Below are positions 1 through 7,405 of a DNA stretch of 64,000 nt, piece by piece. The first letter of the stretch is position 1; every line of letters starts with the position of its first letter. The stretch is from UBA9676 sp963837105. Its GTDB lineage: Bacteria; Actinomycetota; Actinomycetes; Streptosporangiales; Streptosporangiaceae. The translations under genes and the position numbers were made by a program. A model generated the notes under the pieces. That model made no database searches, was not told the origin of the DNA, and saw only the letters and a list, made by a program, of their open reading frames with translations. The stretch lies in NCBI GenBank assembly GCA_963837105.1, contig CAWIMG010000023.1, positions 69,463 to 133,462 on the forward strand, written 5' to 3'.

Positions 1-149
1 CGGATCCGGTCCCTCGCCTCCCGCAAGGCGGTGTCGGGCAGGCCTACCAGCTGCAAGCCCGGCAGCCCGTTCTCGATGTCGGTCTCGATCTCCACCGGAT
101 GGCCCTGCACGCCGACCAGGGCGATGGAATGCGTGCGCGCCACCGGCAC
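1..149 (-). CDS. comM: YifB/ComM family Mg-chelatase-like AAA ATPase, N-terminal fragment
   Basis: The reverse strand from a GTG at 149 reads MPVARTHSIALVGVQG and continues through GLPGLQLVGLPDTALREA to the window edge, so only about 49 residues are present. This opening, with its VEIE and VGLPDTALREAR motifs, is the usual start of YifB/ComM proteins, which in naturally transformable bacteria act as a helicase during branch migration. The AAA ATPase domain lies outside the window. The GTG directly follows the yraN stop codon, giving the common yraN-comM pair. Partial only because the window ends. Confidence 0.85.
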   Translation of the reverse strand, partial: MPVARTHSIALVGVQGHPVEIETDIENGLPGLQLVGLPDTALREARDRI

Positions 150-506
150 CTAGCCCACCCCCCGCACGTGCTCTATCTGGTAGCCCCCGGCCGGGTCGCC
201 GACCAGCCCGATCACGTCGATGCGCACCTCGTCGAAGAGCACGCCGTGAGCGATCAGCCAGCGGACTGCCAGCCGCCGGAGCCGGGCCTGCTTGCTGCGG
301 GTGATCGCCTCCAGCGGCGAACCGAACTGCCCGCTGGAACGGGTCTTGACCTCGCAGATGACCAGGACCCGGCGCTCGGCTGCGACGATGTCGATCTCGC
401 CGTCGGCGCACCGCCAGTTGCGGTCGAGGATCCGTACGCCGGCCCGTTCCAGATACTCCGCCGCTGCCTGCTCACCGTTGCGGCCGAGGGTGTCCTTGGC
501 ATTCAC
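150..506 (-). CDS. yraN: YraN/UPF0102 family putative endonuclease
   Basis: Small protein of the UPF0102 family, whose fold is that of PD-(D/E)XK nucleases; no certain biological role is known. Visible motifs are GRNGEQAAAEYL at the N terminus, then GEIDIVA and VICEVKTRSS, which supply the Asp and the E-x-K of the nuclease centre. I chose the GTG at 506 because a GGAGG lies about 8 bases upstream and the product then begins MNAKDTLGRNGE like its relatives. The ATG at 512 sits only 2 bases from that GGAGG, and a GTG at 554 gives 14 more residues. It is followed with no gap by comM. Confidence 0.88.
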   Translation of the reverse strand: MNAKDTLGRNGEQAAAEYLERAGVRILDRNWRCADGEIDIVAAERRVLVICEVKTRSSGQFGSPLEAITRSKQARLRRLAVRWLIAHGVLFDEVRIDVIGLVGDPAGGYQIEHVRGVG

Positions 507-565
507 GGCCATCACCTCCGCCGCCACGGTGCCGCAGGAGACGGCCGCAGGCACGGGCCAGTTGC

Positions 566-973
566 CTAGCTGTGGACAGGGGGGGCAGGATTGTGCTGCC
601 TGTGGATAGCGATCGGCGGCTTGTCGGTGGCAGGCGGTTGAAATAATGGGCGGTCGACCTCAGTCGGGTCCGGCAGCTCCAGATCGCTCTGGGCCAGTTC
701 CTCCACGTTCACATCCTTGAACGTGACGACCCGGACATTCTTAACGAAACGGGCAGGCCGGTACATGTCCCACACCCAGGCGTCCTGCATGGTGACCTCG
801 AAGAAGACCTCGCCGTTGTCGGCAGTGCGGACGTTCAGCTCGACGTGGTTGGTGAGGTAGAAGCGGCGCTCGGTCTCCACCACGTGGGTGAACAGCTTCA
901 CGACGTCCCGGTACTCGCGATAGAGCTGCAGCTCCATCTCGGTCTCGTACTTCTCAAGGTCCTCCGCGCTCAT
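566..973 (-). CDS. DUF2469 family protein
   Basis: A 135-residue acidic protein of the actinobacterial DUF2469 family, recognised by its opening MSAEDLEKYETEMELQLYRE and by RRFYLTNHVELNV, WVWDMYRPARFVK and TFKDVNVEEL. Function is unknown. The family usually sits between rnhB and yraN. Here yraN is the neighbour, but rnhB is more than 4 kb away because of an insert. ATG 973 has GGAGG 7-8 bases upstream and is preferred over the GTG two codons earlier. The Pro-rich tail after about residue 110 is variable. Confidence 0.9.
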   Translation of the reverse strand: MSAEDLEKYETEMELQLYREYRDVVKLFTHVVETERRFYLTNHVELNVRTADNGEVFFEVTMQDAWVWDMYRPARFVKNVRVVTFKDVNVEELAQSDLELPDPTEVDRPLFQPPATDKPPIAIHRQHNPAPPVHS

Positions 974-1189
974 GGTCACCCCTCCGATCAGGCAGCGACG
1001 GGAGCCTCAGCCCGGATGAGATCAACCATTAGGTCGATCCTTGGCGGCAAGCGACTGACCTGCGTACTCCGTCATCTTGCCACCATTGAATCCGGTGAGA
1101 GTCCGGCAGGTCCAGATCGGCGGCTTTCGGACCCTGTCGTCGCCACCCTGCATTCCGTGCCTGCATGTACTCAGAGTGAATGCCGCGTC

Positions 1190-1480
1190 TGATGGCCGAT
1201 CACAGCGGCGATCTGCTTGACGTCCACCCCCCTGGGCCGGGAGCCGCGACGGCTAAGGAATGGGCAGGACGCGCCGCGCACGTAGTAGATGGTCTTGCGC
1301 AGGAGTCAGTGTCCTCGACTGCGAGGCCGAAAATCTCACCCTGCCGCATCCCGCAGACCGCGCTCGCGTCAAGGACCGCGCCAGCGGTCCGGCAGCGCTG
1401 CCTGGATCGCCACCAGTTCGCTGGCTTCCAGGGGGACGGCCTTGTGTTGTGCTGGGAAGGGGCCTGGCCATCACGCGGGA
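1190..1480 (-). pseudogene. Tyrosine recombinase (phage/ICE integrase) remnant
   Basis: Translating the reverse strand in pieces gives PAQHKAVPLEASELVAIQAALPDRW, a frame jump near 1380, VLDASAVCGMRQGEIFGLAVEDTD, another jump near 1310, LRKTIYYVRG, and finally VDVKQIAAVIGHQ. The GMRQGE segment corresponds to the first catalytic Arg box of actinobacterial tyrosine integrases, and the pieces are in order on one strand. No complete ORF exists, the C-terminal His/Tyr boxes are absent, and the middle is shortened, so this is a decayed copy. It lies at one edge of the insert between rnhB and the DUF2469 gene. Confidence 0.6.
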
Positions 1481-1496
1481 ATTGCGGAGGGTGGGC

Positions 1497-2474
1497 TCAG
1501 TGTGCCATCATCCGCCTCACCCCGCGGCGGAAGGCGGCCATGGCGAACGGGTGGCCTTCCAGCCGCCAGTCCTGGCTGTAGATGCTGCCGCTCTGGCTCA
1601 CGTCGAACCAGACCAGGCCGAGCAACCGGTAGCGGTGGATGCCCGCGAACAGTTCGGGCAGCGTCCGTGCCTGCCCCGCCTGCTGGCCGATGCCAGCCTC
1701 CGACAGCAGGATCGGCCGACCGGTGATCTTCCGTATCTGGACGATGATGCGGCCGAAGACCTGCCAGAAAGTGGTGTGCCGGTAGTAGTAGCCGTCGATC
1801 CCCACCCAGTTGACATATGCGGTGCCCGGCCAGTAGGACGGCAGGGCACTGTAGGAGCCACCGTCGCTGACCGTCCACAGCCAGGACACGTTGGCGGCGT
1901 GCTGGTGGCGGAAGACTGTCACCACATGCCGCCAGGCCGCCACGAACTGCGCGGGGGCCTGGTTCCCGTGACCCCATGCGTACCAGCCGCCGTTCATCTC
2001 ATGGCCGAAGCCGATGACTATTGGGCAGCCGAGGTGACGCGCGCGGATGGCGTAATAGCGTAGCCACCTGTCGTAAGCACCGTCCGCGATGGCGCGCAGG
2101 GACAGGCTGCCGGGGTTGATCTGGATGAGCAGATCGGCGTGGTGGTCACAGACCTGAGACCCGAACTGGGTGGGAAACGGGGTGCCGAACCCGGTGTAGA
2201 TCAGCACGAGCCGTGGTGTGACACCCACCTTGGCGATGAAGTTCTGGATCGGCGGCCAGCCGGCAGCCGGGGTACCGCGCTCAAACACGCCGAGCCAGGT
2301 GCCGTTACGGCCCGCCCGCTCCGCGCGTGCAGGAGGCCGGGTGGGCTGGATGGTGGCCGAGTGGGCTGGCCTCGGCGGCGGCGGGGTGGTGTGAACGAGC
2401 AGGAGGGAGCCGACCAGCAGGGCCGGGGCGGCGATAATCGCCGTACCCAAAGCGGCGAACTTTCCGACTCTCAT
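1497..2474 (-). CDS. Secreted/anchored glycoside hydrolase family 26 protein
   Basis: A 325-residue protein with an N-terminal hydrophobic segment (residues 7-27), then a Pro/Arg-rich linker to about 55, then a catalytic domain. GHEMNGGWYAWG (Glu159) and LLSEAG (Glu259) match the acid/base and nucleophile of GH26 enzymes, a (beta/alpha)8 family that includes beta-mannanases and some beta-glucanases and xylanases. The protein probably acts outside the membrane. Its ATG overlaps the stop of the upstream glycosyltransferase as ATGA, so the two are co-translated. The natural inference is trimming or release of the polymer that the synthase makes. The substrate cannot be told from the sequence. 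Confidence 0.85.
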   Translation of the reverse strand: MRVGKFAALGTAIIAAPALLVGSLLLVHTTPPPPRPAHSATIQPTRPPARAERAGRNGTWLGVFERGTPAAGWPPIQNFIAKVGVTPRLVLIYTGFGTPFPTQFGSQVCDHHADLLIQINPGSLSLRAIADGAYDRWLRYYAIRARHLGCPIVIGFGHEMNGGWYAWGHGNQAPAQFVAAWRHVVTVFRHQHAANVSWLWTVSDGGSYSALPSYWPGTAYVNWVGIDGYYYRHTTFWQVFGRIIVQIRKITGRPILLSEAGIGQQAGQARTLPELFAGIHRYRLLGLVWFDVSQSGSIYSQDWRLEGHPFAMAAFRRGVRRMMAH

Positions 2475-3826
2475 GATGTGTTCCTCTCAGCGCTGACCTC
2501 CACCCCACGGATCCGGGTCACCCATCCCTGCTGCAGGCAGGTGCAGATGCCGTAGATCCTCACTGGCCGCAGGACGACCGACGTCCAGATCACCCCGGCG
2601 GGGTACATGAGCAGCAGGACAGCCCGCATGAACACCGATTCGCCCTCGCGCCTGATGCACAGGCTGCGGGGGCTCACCGCGTACGCCCACGAGATCATGA
2701 TCACGCCGATGTAGCCGATGACGTATGCCGACCGCGGCCAGTCCATGGCGTACAGGATGGGGAAGGCCACCGAGATGGGGATGTAGTACAAGCCGATTGC
2801 GACCCACCACCACGACCACGACAGCGGCGACAGGTAGCGGATGCGCCAGTAGTTCTTGATCGACCCGCCCCGCGCCCAACGCAGCCACTGCCGGAAGTGG
2901 TGGGAGAGCGTCTCGGGGTACATCGGCAGGCTGAAAGCCGACACCTGCTGCACATTGCGGCCATGCACCCGGGCGAACAGGGTGAGCGCGGAGTCGTCGC
3001 CGAGCTTGACCGGGTTGCCCAGGAACGTCTCGTTCAGGTAGGCGGGGATGATCTCGCGGATGATCCACGCCCGGTACAGGGAGAAGGTGCCACGGTTGAT
3101 CAGCACGTCGCCGAAGACGCTCTGTGTGCTCCACGCGATCAGCTGGGAAACGGTGTTGCGCACCGCGCAGATCATGGTGAGCCAGTTGGCGTGCTTGTTG
3201 TAGATCTCCTCGATGCCGGCTACCGACGCCACGCGAGGGCTGGCAAACGGCTTGAGTCCTTCGGCGATGGCGTGCGGCTCCAGGGTGGTGTCGGAGTCTA
3301 CGGTGATGAAGATGTCGGCCTCGGGATGGGTGGCGAACGCCTCGGACTGCGCCCATCTCTTGCCCCGGTTCTCCGGCAGCTGGGTGAACATGATCCGGGT
3401 GGGCCCGCGCCACGCCTCCCAGTGGGCGCGGACCCGGCTGTAGTCGCCTGACGGCCCGTCGAGCACCGCATGGACGCACTGTGGTGCGCGGGTGGAGTTG
3501 ACCAGGGAATAGATGCACCGGTCGAGTAGCGGCGGATCCTCGTTGTACACCGGGATGGCGACGACTACGTTCAGGGTGTCCAGGTAGCGCTGCTGGCGCT
3601 CGCTCACCACGTGCGGGCGGTCGAACCAGGAGATGAACAGGGTGAGGGTGGTGATCCCGAAGGTGATGACCCAGGCAGGCATCAGCACCCAGTATGCGGC
3701 GTGCGTGGACAGGAATACCTGGTGCCAGACGACACGAGCCGCGATCAGCAGCGCGCACAGCACCATCGCGGCGGGGAGCACCCGGCGGCGGAACTCCACG
3801 CGCGGGATGTAATAGGTGGCCTTCAG
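2471..3826 (-). CDS. Processive family 2 glycosyltransferase (polysaccharide synthase)
   Basis: Membrane GT2 synthase. Counting from the CTG at 3826 (451 aa), two transmembrane helices come first (about 15-75). Next are VVVAIPVYNED, the DSD metal site (177-179), GDD (276-278) and QWLRWARGG (313-321), which are the D, DxD, GDD and QxxRW signatures of cellulose/hyaluronan-type synthases. C-terminal hydrophobic helices follow. The open frame extends upstream to 4150 with an in-frame GTG at 4069 (AGGAGG 7-8 bases before it) and an ATG at 3952. However, third-position GC in this frame falls to about half between 3826 and 3940, where another frame is clearly coding, so the start is placed downstream. 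CTG 3826 overlaps the small gene's stop; GTG 3799 is the alternative. Confidence 0.8.
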   Translation of the reverse strand: MKATYYIPRVEFRRRVLPAAMVLCALLIAARVVWHQVFLSTHAAYWVLMPAWVITFGITTLTLFISWFDRPHVVSERQQRYLDTLNVVVAIPVYNEDPPLLDRCIYSLVNSTRAPQCVHAVLDGPSGDYSRVRAHWEAWRGPTRIMFTQLPENRGKRWAQSEAFATHPEADIFITVDSDTTLEPHAIAEGLKPFASPRVASVAGIEEIYNKHANWLTMICAVRNTVSQLIAWSTQSVFGDVLINRGTFSLYRAWIIREIIPAYLNETFLGNPVKLGDDSALTLFARVHGRNVQQVSAFSLPMYPETLSHHFRQWLRWARGGSIKNYWRIRYLSPLSWSWWWVAIGLYYIPISVAFPILYAMDWPRSAYVIGYIGVIMISWAYAVSPRSLCIRREGESVFMRAVLLLMYPAGVIWTSVVLRPVRIYGICTCLQQGWVTRIRGVEVSAERNTS

Positions 3827-3939
3827 GGCTCCTGGAGCGGCTTTCCGCGCCGCCACGCGAAGCGCAGCAGCATGATCACCACGAAGGTCAGGACCGCTGA
3901 GGCGGCACTCGCTATCTCGGTAAGGCGCAGGAACGTCAT
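3823..3939 (-). CDS. 38-residue single-pass membrane peptide upstream of the polysaccharide synthase
   Basis: Short ORF beginning MTFLRLTEIASAASAVLTF with one predicted transmembrane helix (about residues 9-26) and a basic tail (RFAWRRGK). The ATG has GGAGG with a 6-base spacer, and about 34 of 38 codons end in G or C, against about 18 of 38 in the overlapping synthase frame. Its TGA overlaps the CTG proposed as the synthase start, suggesting translational coupling. It may be a small accessory subunit of the synthase; no family is recognised. The alternative is that two indels have moved part of a longer synthase N terminus into this frame. Confidence 0.55.
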   Translation of the reverse strand: MTFLRLTEIASAASAVLTFVVIMLLRFAWRRGKPLQEP

Positions 3940-4283
3940 TGGCGGCCTCCATCGGGGCGGGAAGGACGGCGGGCTGGAGATGGGCGAGCGAGAGGAGCTT
4001 GGCCACCCCCGCCTGCTGGGATGGTTGCGTCGCAGCCTCAGCCCCGGGCAGGCTAGCGTTGCGACTCACGAGTGGCCCTCCTGATCGGGGGTCTATTCGG
4101 GGCCGCCGTTCGAGATCCATCCTGGGGCGCCGACCGTCTAATGTTCTCATTCATGTCCCGCTAAGGGACGCTTTTGCTATGAGGGGATGGGTACGCGGGA
4201 AGGGCAAAGGCTTGGTAAAGGTTCCAGCGAGCCTGGTCGCGGCGGCGGCCGCCAGTCCGGCTGTGGGCAGGCTGGCAGACATA
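3940..4283 (-). other. Leader region of the exopolysaccharide genes, bounded by the IS element
   Basis: This 344-base stretch separates the small membrane ORF from the IS630 end. It contains a GTG at 4069 with a good AGGAGG in the synthase frame, so part of it may be translated. A small stem GTCCC-GCTAA-GGGAC lies near 4154-4168. I see no convincing promoter hexamers and no recognised riboswitch. The IS insertion lies directly upstream of the transcription unit and may have replaced or supplied its promoter. Confidence 0.35.
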
Positions 4284-4310
4284 CTAAGGAGTGCGTAAGT
4301 AAGGCGACTT
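4284..4310 (+). repeat. IS630 terminal inverted repeat, distal end
   Basis: Starts CTAAGGAGTGCG and ends GGCGACTT. It is the inverted partner of 5373-5399 and lies just beyond the transposase stop codon. Confidence 0.85.
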
Positions 4311-4317
4311 AACCTGG

Positions 4318-5345
4318 TTACGCGGTGATGTAACGCAGGTGGGGGTCGGCGAAGAATGCCCGGACCAGCCTGGGGCGTTTCTGGAGCCGCCGCAGGGCGC
4401 CGATTGCCTTGGCTTTGAGGTCTTGCTTGCTGGTGACGCCGGTCTTGCCGATCCGGTCGTGCTTGACGTTTTTCATACCCATTCATCGGGGTTGAGCTCG
4501 GGTGAGTAGCCGGGCAGGAAGAACAGCTTCAGCCGGCCTTGGGTGGAGGCGGCGAATTGCTTCGTGGCGGTGGCACGGTGGGCGGGGTGCCCGTCCACGA
4601 TGAGATAGACGGGGCCGGGTGCGTCGTGCAGCAGCCGCTTGCAGAAGTCGATGAAAGTGGCGGCGTTCGTGTTCCCCTCATAGACAGCGAACCGCAGCGC
4701 GCCTTTGGCGGATACCACCGAGATCATGTTCACCGGATACCGGGCCCCGGTGTTCTTCACCTGCGGGGTCTGCCCGACCGGCGACCAGGTGGTGCCCGCA
4801 TGGCAGTCCGAGCGGATCCCGGCCTCATCGGCGAACCAGATCGTGGCTCCCTGCGCTTCGGCCTGCGCCCGGATGGCAGGGTATTCCTCGTCCTTCCACC
4901 GCCCGACCGCCTCGGGATTCTGCTGGTAAGCGCGGTGCAGTGGCCGCTGCGGCGACATGCCCAGCTTGCGCAAAAGCCGGCCGACGCTGACCACCGACAA
5001 GGCGACGCCGAATTCACGGCGGATCACTTCGCGGATCATTTCCCGGGTCCACAACGCGAACCCGGACTGCATCTGCCGCGGATCCTGGCCCACGATCAGC
5101 GCATATAGCCGTGACAACTGCGGCCCGCCCAGCTTCGGCAGCAGGCCCGGCACCGGCCTGGCCTTCAGCGCGCCCTTCCCGCCCTCACGGTATTTCGCCA
5201 CCCACCCGAAAACCGCCGACCGGTGCAGCCCAAGCGCCTGCGCCACATCTTCCGGGTGAGCGCCGCCTTCGATCTGCGCCACCGCCCGCAGGCGCAGCGC
5301 CTCCAGCGTCTTGTGATCCAGCTTCCGGCCGTCGTTGCCGCGCAC
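4318..5345 (-). pseudogene. IS630-family transposase, broken by a frameshift near 4475
   Basis: The first piece (5345-4473, 290 aa) has an N-terminal helix-turn-helix (VAQALGLHRSAVFGWVAKY), a second Arg-rich HTH, and a DDE domain with WFADEAGI, VDGHPAHR and LNPDE. It stops directly after LNPDEWV. The second piece continues in another frame as MKNVKHDRIGKTGVTS and ends FADPHLRYITA, the usual IS630 C terminus. A single missing base in W-V-W-K explains the break. The stop and the next ATG overlap as ATGA, so restart is formally possible, but the catalytic Glu of the DDE triad is at the break. Probably inactive, or a sequence error. Confidence 0.82.
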
Positions 5346-5372
5346 ACTCGATTGTCCCAGATCACAAGATCA

Positions 5373-5399
5373 AAGTCTTGTTACTTTCGAACTCCTTAG
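5373..5399 (-). repeat. IS630 terminal inverted repeat, transposase-proximal end
   Basis: Read on the minus strand it starts CTAAGGAGTTCG and ends CAAGACTT, matching the other end at 22 of 27 positions. It lies 28 bases upstream of the transposase start, where the transposase promoter is expected. Confidence 0.85.
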
Positions 5400-5492
5400 T
5401 AATACCGATGTAAGCCTGCCCAACATAGATATGTGACCTCACGCAGCAGCCGTTTCGCGGCCTGTGACGCAGGTCAAGCTAGGTGGAACATT

Positions 5493-6191
5493 CTAGGTCA
5501 ATTCTCCGGGTCCCGGCTGTTCGCGGGCCGCGTCACCGACGTTGGCGAACGACCGCCGGTGCTCCGGGCATGGACCATAGGTGTCGAGCGCCCGCATATG
5601 GCCCTTGGTGGAGTAACCCTTGTGCCGGGCGAACCCGTAGACCGGATACCGCGTGTGCAGGTCCCGCATCAGCCGGTCCCTGGTGACCTTGGCGACCACC
5701 GACGCGGCCGCCACGCAGGCAGCCACCTCATCGCCTTTCCACATGGCCAGCGCGGGCACGCCCAGGCCGCGGACCGGGAAACCGTCGGTCAGCACGTACT
5801 GGGGCTGGGGCGACAGGCCCGCCAGCGCCCGGCGCATGCCAGCTACGTTGCAGACGTGCAGACCGGTCCGGTCGATCTCGTCCGGACCGATGATGACCAC
5901 GTGCCAGGCCAGGGCCACCGCCAGCACGTCCTGGTAAGCCCTCTCCCGGGCCGCCGCGGTCAGGGATTTGGAGTCGGCGATCTCGCCAAGGCCGGACCGG
6001 TGGCGCGGGTCCAGGGTGACCGCGGCCACCACCAGTGGGCCGGCGCACGCCCCCCGGCCAGCCTCGTCGATCCCGGCAACCTGGGTGAACCCGGCCCTGG
6101 CCAGCACCCGCTCGTAACCGGACAGGCCTGCCGCCCGCCGGGGGGTGTAACCAGGATGCCGGGCGACAGGCACCAGCATGGCGTCACCCAC
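5493..6191 (-). CDS. rnhB: Ribonuclease HII
   Basis: Cleaves the RNA strand of RNA-DNA hybrids and misincorporated ribonucleotides. The protein has 232 residues with GIDEAGRGACAGPLVVAAV (Asp42-Glu43), DSKSL and the later ASVVAKVTRDRLM helix with its catalytic Asp, all standard for type II RNases H. The GTG at 6191 overlaps the end of the upstream lepB by 8 bases. An ATG at 6179 (MLVPVARHPG) is a reasonable alternative because the first residues are not conserved. It is the last gene of the rplS-lepB-lepB-rnhB run before the accessory insert. Confidence 0.95.
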   Translation of the reverse strand: MGDAMLVPVARHPGYTPRRAAGLSGYERVLARAGFTQVAGIDEAGRGACAGPLVVAAVTLDPRHRSGLGEIADSKSLTAAARERAYQDVLAVALAWHVVIIGPDEIDRTGLHVCNVAGMRRALAGLSPQPQYVLTDGFPVRGLGVPALAMWKGDEVAACVAAASVVAKVTRDRLMRDLHTRYPVYGFARHKGYSTKGHMRALDTYGPCPEHRRSFANVGDAAREQPGPGELT

Positions 6192-7395
6192 GCCCCGGCG
6201 GGCGCGGCCACCGGACCCGGCGCCGGAGCCGGAACTGGAGCCAGGTCAGCGGGAAGGCCCCGGCCAGCCCCAGCCCGAGCGGTGCGACCGGGGCCAGCGG
6301 CCCAGTGACCACGGCCCCGGCGACAGGCAGGGCCGCCGCGAACGGCACCGGGCTGGCGGCCAGCGCGGCCGCGGACTTGCTGAGGCCTGGCTGCTGGAAG
6401 GTCGACGGGATGGACAGCAGTCGCCAGCGCCGGAACGGGGCGACGATGAGGAACGCCCGCCCCACCACCTTGTCCTCGGGGATCGTGCCATTGCCGGGAT
6501 CTTGCTGGTGACCGCGAGAGTCCCAGGACACCGCCCGATGATCGCCCATCACCCACAGCCGGCCGGGCGGGACGGTCACGCTGAACCTGACGTCGGACGG
6601 CGCGTTGCCCGGGTACAGGTACGACTTCTCATTCAGCGGCACGCCGTTGACGGTGACCCGGCCGTGTGAGTCGCAGCAGGCCACGTGATCGCCGGGAAGC
6701 CCGATGACGCGCTTGATGAGGTCGTGCACACCCGGGGCGGTGCCGAAGAGCCCCGTAATCGAGTCCCACAGCCGGGTGAGCGGCGGCGGCGGCTGGGCCG
6801 GGGCCGGGTACCAGGAACCTTCCCCGTTGAAGACGATGATGTCGCCCCGGTGTATTGGCCGGAAGTCATAGACCAGCTTGTTGACCAGGACCTTGTCGCC
6901 GATTTCCAGCGTGTTCTCCATCGAGGAGGACGGTATGAAGAACGCCTGGACCACGAAGGTCTTGATCAGAAGTGCGAGCACCAGCGCGAAGGCCAGCAGG
7001 ATGGGCAGCTCGATCCACCACGACCTGCCTTTGGCGCGCCGCTTGCCGCGCCCGGCGGCGGCCTCATCCGGGCCAGCCTCACCCGGCCCTGCCCCGCCCG
7101 TGCCCGGCCCGCTGATGCCTGGCCCGCCGGTAGCCAACCCGCCCGTGGCCAACCCGTCAGTGGCCAGCTCGCCGGTGCCAGCCTGGCCCGCTCCGGGCAT
7201 CGCCGGAGCCGTGCCTCCCGACCCCGACCCGGCGGTACCTGGCCCGGCTGGGCTGGGGCTGCTGGCCAGGGCAGCCGTGGCACTGCCCAGCGGCGGCGCG
7301 AGCCGGTGGCCGTCCCCGTCGCCGGGGTCACCTGGCTCTCCCGGTCGGCCCGCCTCGGCATGCTGGCCGTCCCGGGTGCCCCGCTCCTCGTTCAT
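6184..7395 (-). CDS. lepB: Type I signal peptidase with long Gly/Pro/Ala-rich cytoplasmic leader
   Basis: Membrane serine protease removing signal peptides from exported proteins. From ATG 7395 it has 403 residues. About 115 of these form a low-complexity leader with repeats such as LATGGLATGGPGISGPGTGG, followed by a basic stretch, a transmembrane helix (ELPILLAFALVLALLIK) and the catalytic domain. The domain carries FIPSSSMENTL (Ser nucleophile), LIKRVIGLPGD (Lys general base) and MGDHRAVSWDSR (box E, with GDN changed to GDH). A C-terminal hydrophobic segment suggests a second membrane pass. The frame is open to 7437, but that start lies inside the next lepB. Tandem lepB copies are common in actinomycetes. 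Confidence 0.92.
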   Translation of the reverse strand: MNEERGTRDGQHAEAGRPGEPGDPGDGDGHRLAPPLGSATAALASSPSPAGPGTAGSGSGGTAPAMPGAGQAGTGELATDGLATGGLATGGPGISGPGTGGAGPGEAGPDEAAAGRGKRRAKGRSWWIELPILLAFALVLALLIKTFVVQAFFIPSSSMENTLEIGDKVLVNKLVYDFRPIHRGDIIVFNGEGSWYPAPAQPPPPLTRLWDSITGLFGTAPGVHDLIKRVIGLPGDHVACCDSHGRVTVNGVPLNEKSYLYPGNAPSDVRFSVTVPPGRLWVMGDHRAVSWDSRGHQQDPGNGTIPEDKVVGRAFLIVAPFRRWRLLSIPSTFQQPGLSKSAAALAASPVPFAAALPVAGAVVTGPLAPVAPLGLGLAGAFPLTWLQFRLRRRVRWPRPPGRG

Positions 7396-7405
7396 TGGGT
7401 CGAGC

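Larger units (their letters stand above)
4284..5399 (-). mobile_element. IS630-family insertion sequence, about 1.1 kb
   Basis: The element is bounded by 27-base terminal inverted repeats (4284-4310 and 5373-5399, 22 of 27 identical) and each end is flanked by TA (4282-4283 and 5400-5401), the target duplicated by IS630/Tc1-mariner elements. It contains one transposase reading frame in two pieces. It sits between rnhB and the exopolysaccharide genes and does not interrupt a recognisable gene. Confidence 0.85.

Noticed and set aside
3940..4283. Possible riboswitch before the polysaccharide genes
   Set aside because: I looked for c-di-AMP-type conserved cores and found only a 5-bp stem near 4154-4168; not enough to claim one.
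4151..4486. 111-residue minus-strand protein at the IS end
   Set aside because: It is in the wrong frame relative to the transposase C terminus and crosses the IS inverted repeat into flanking DNA.
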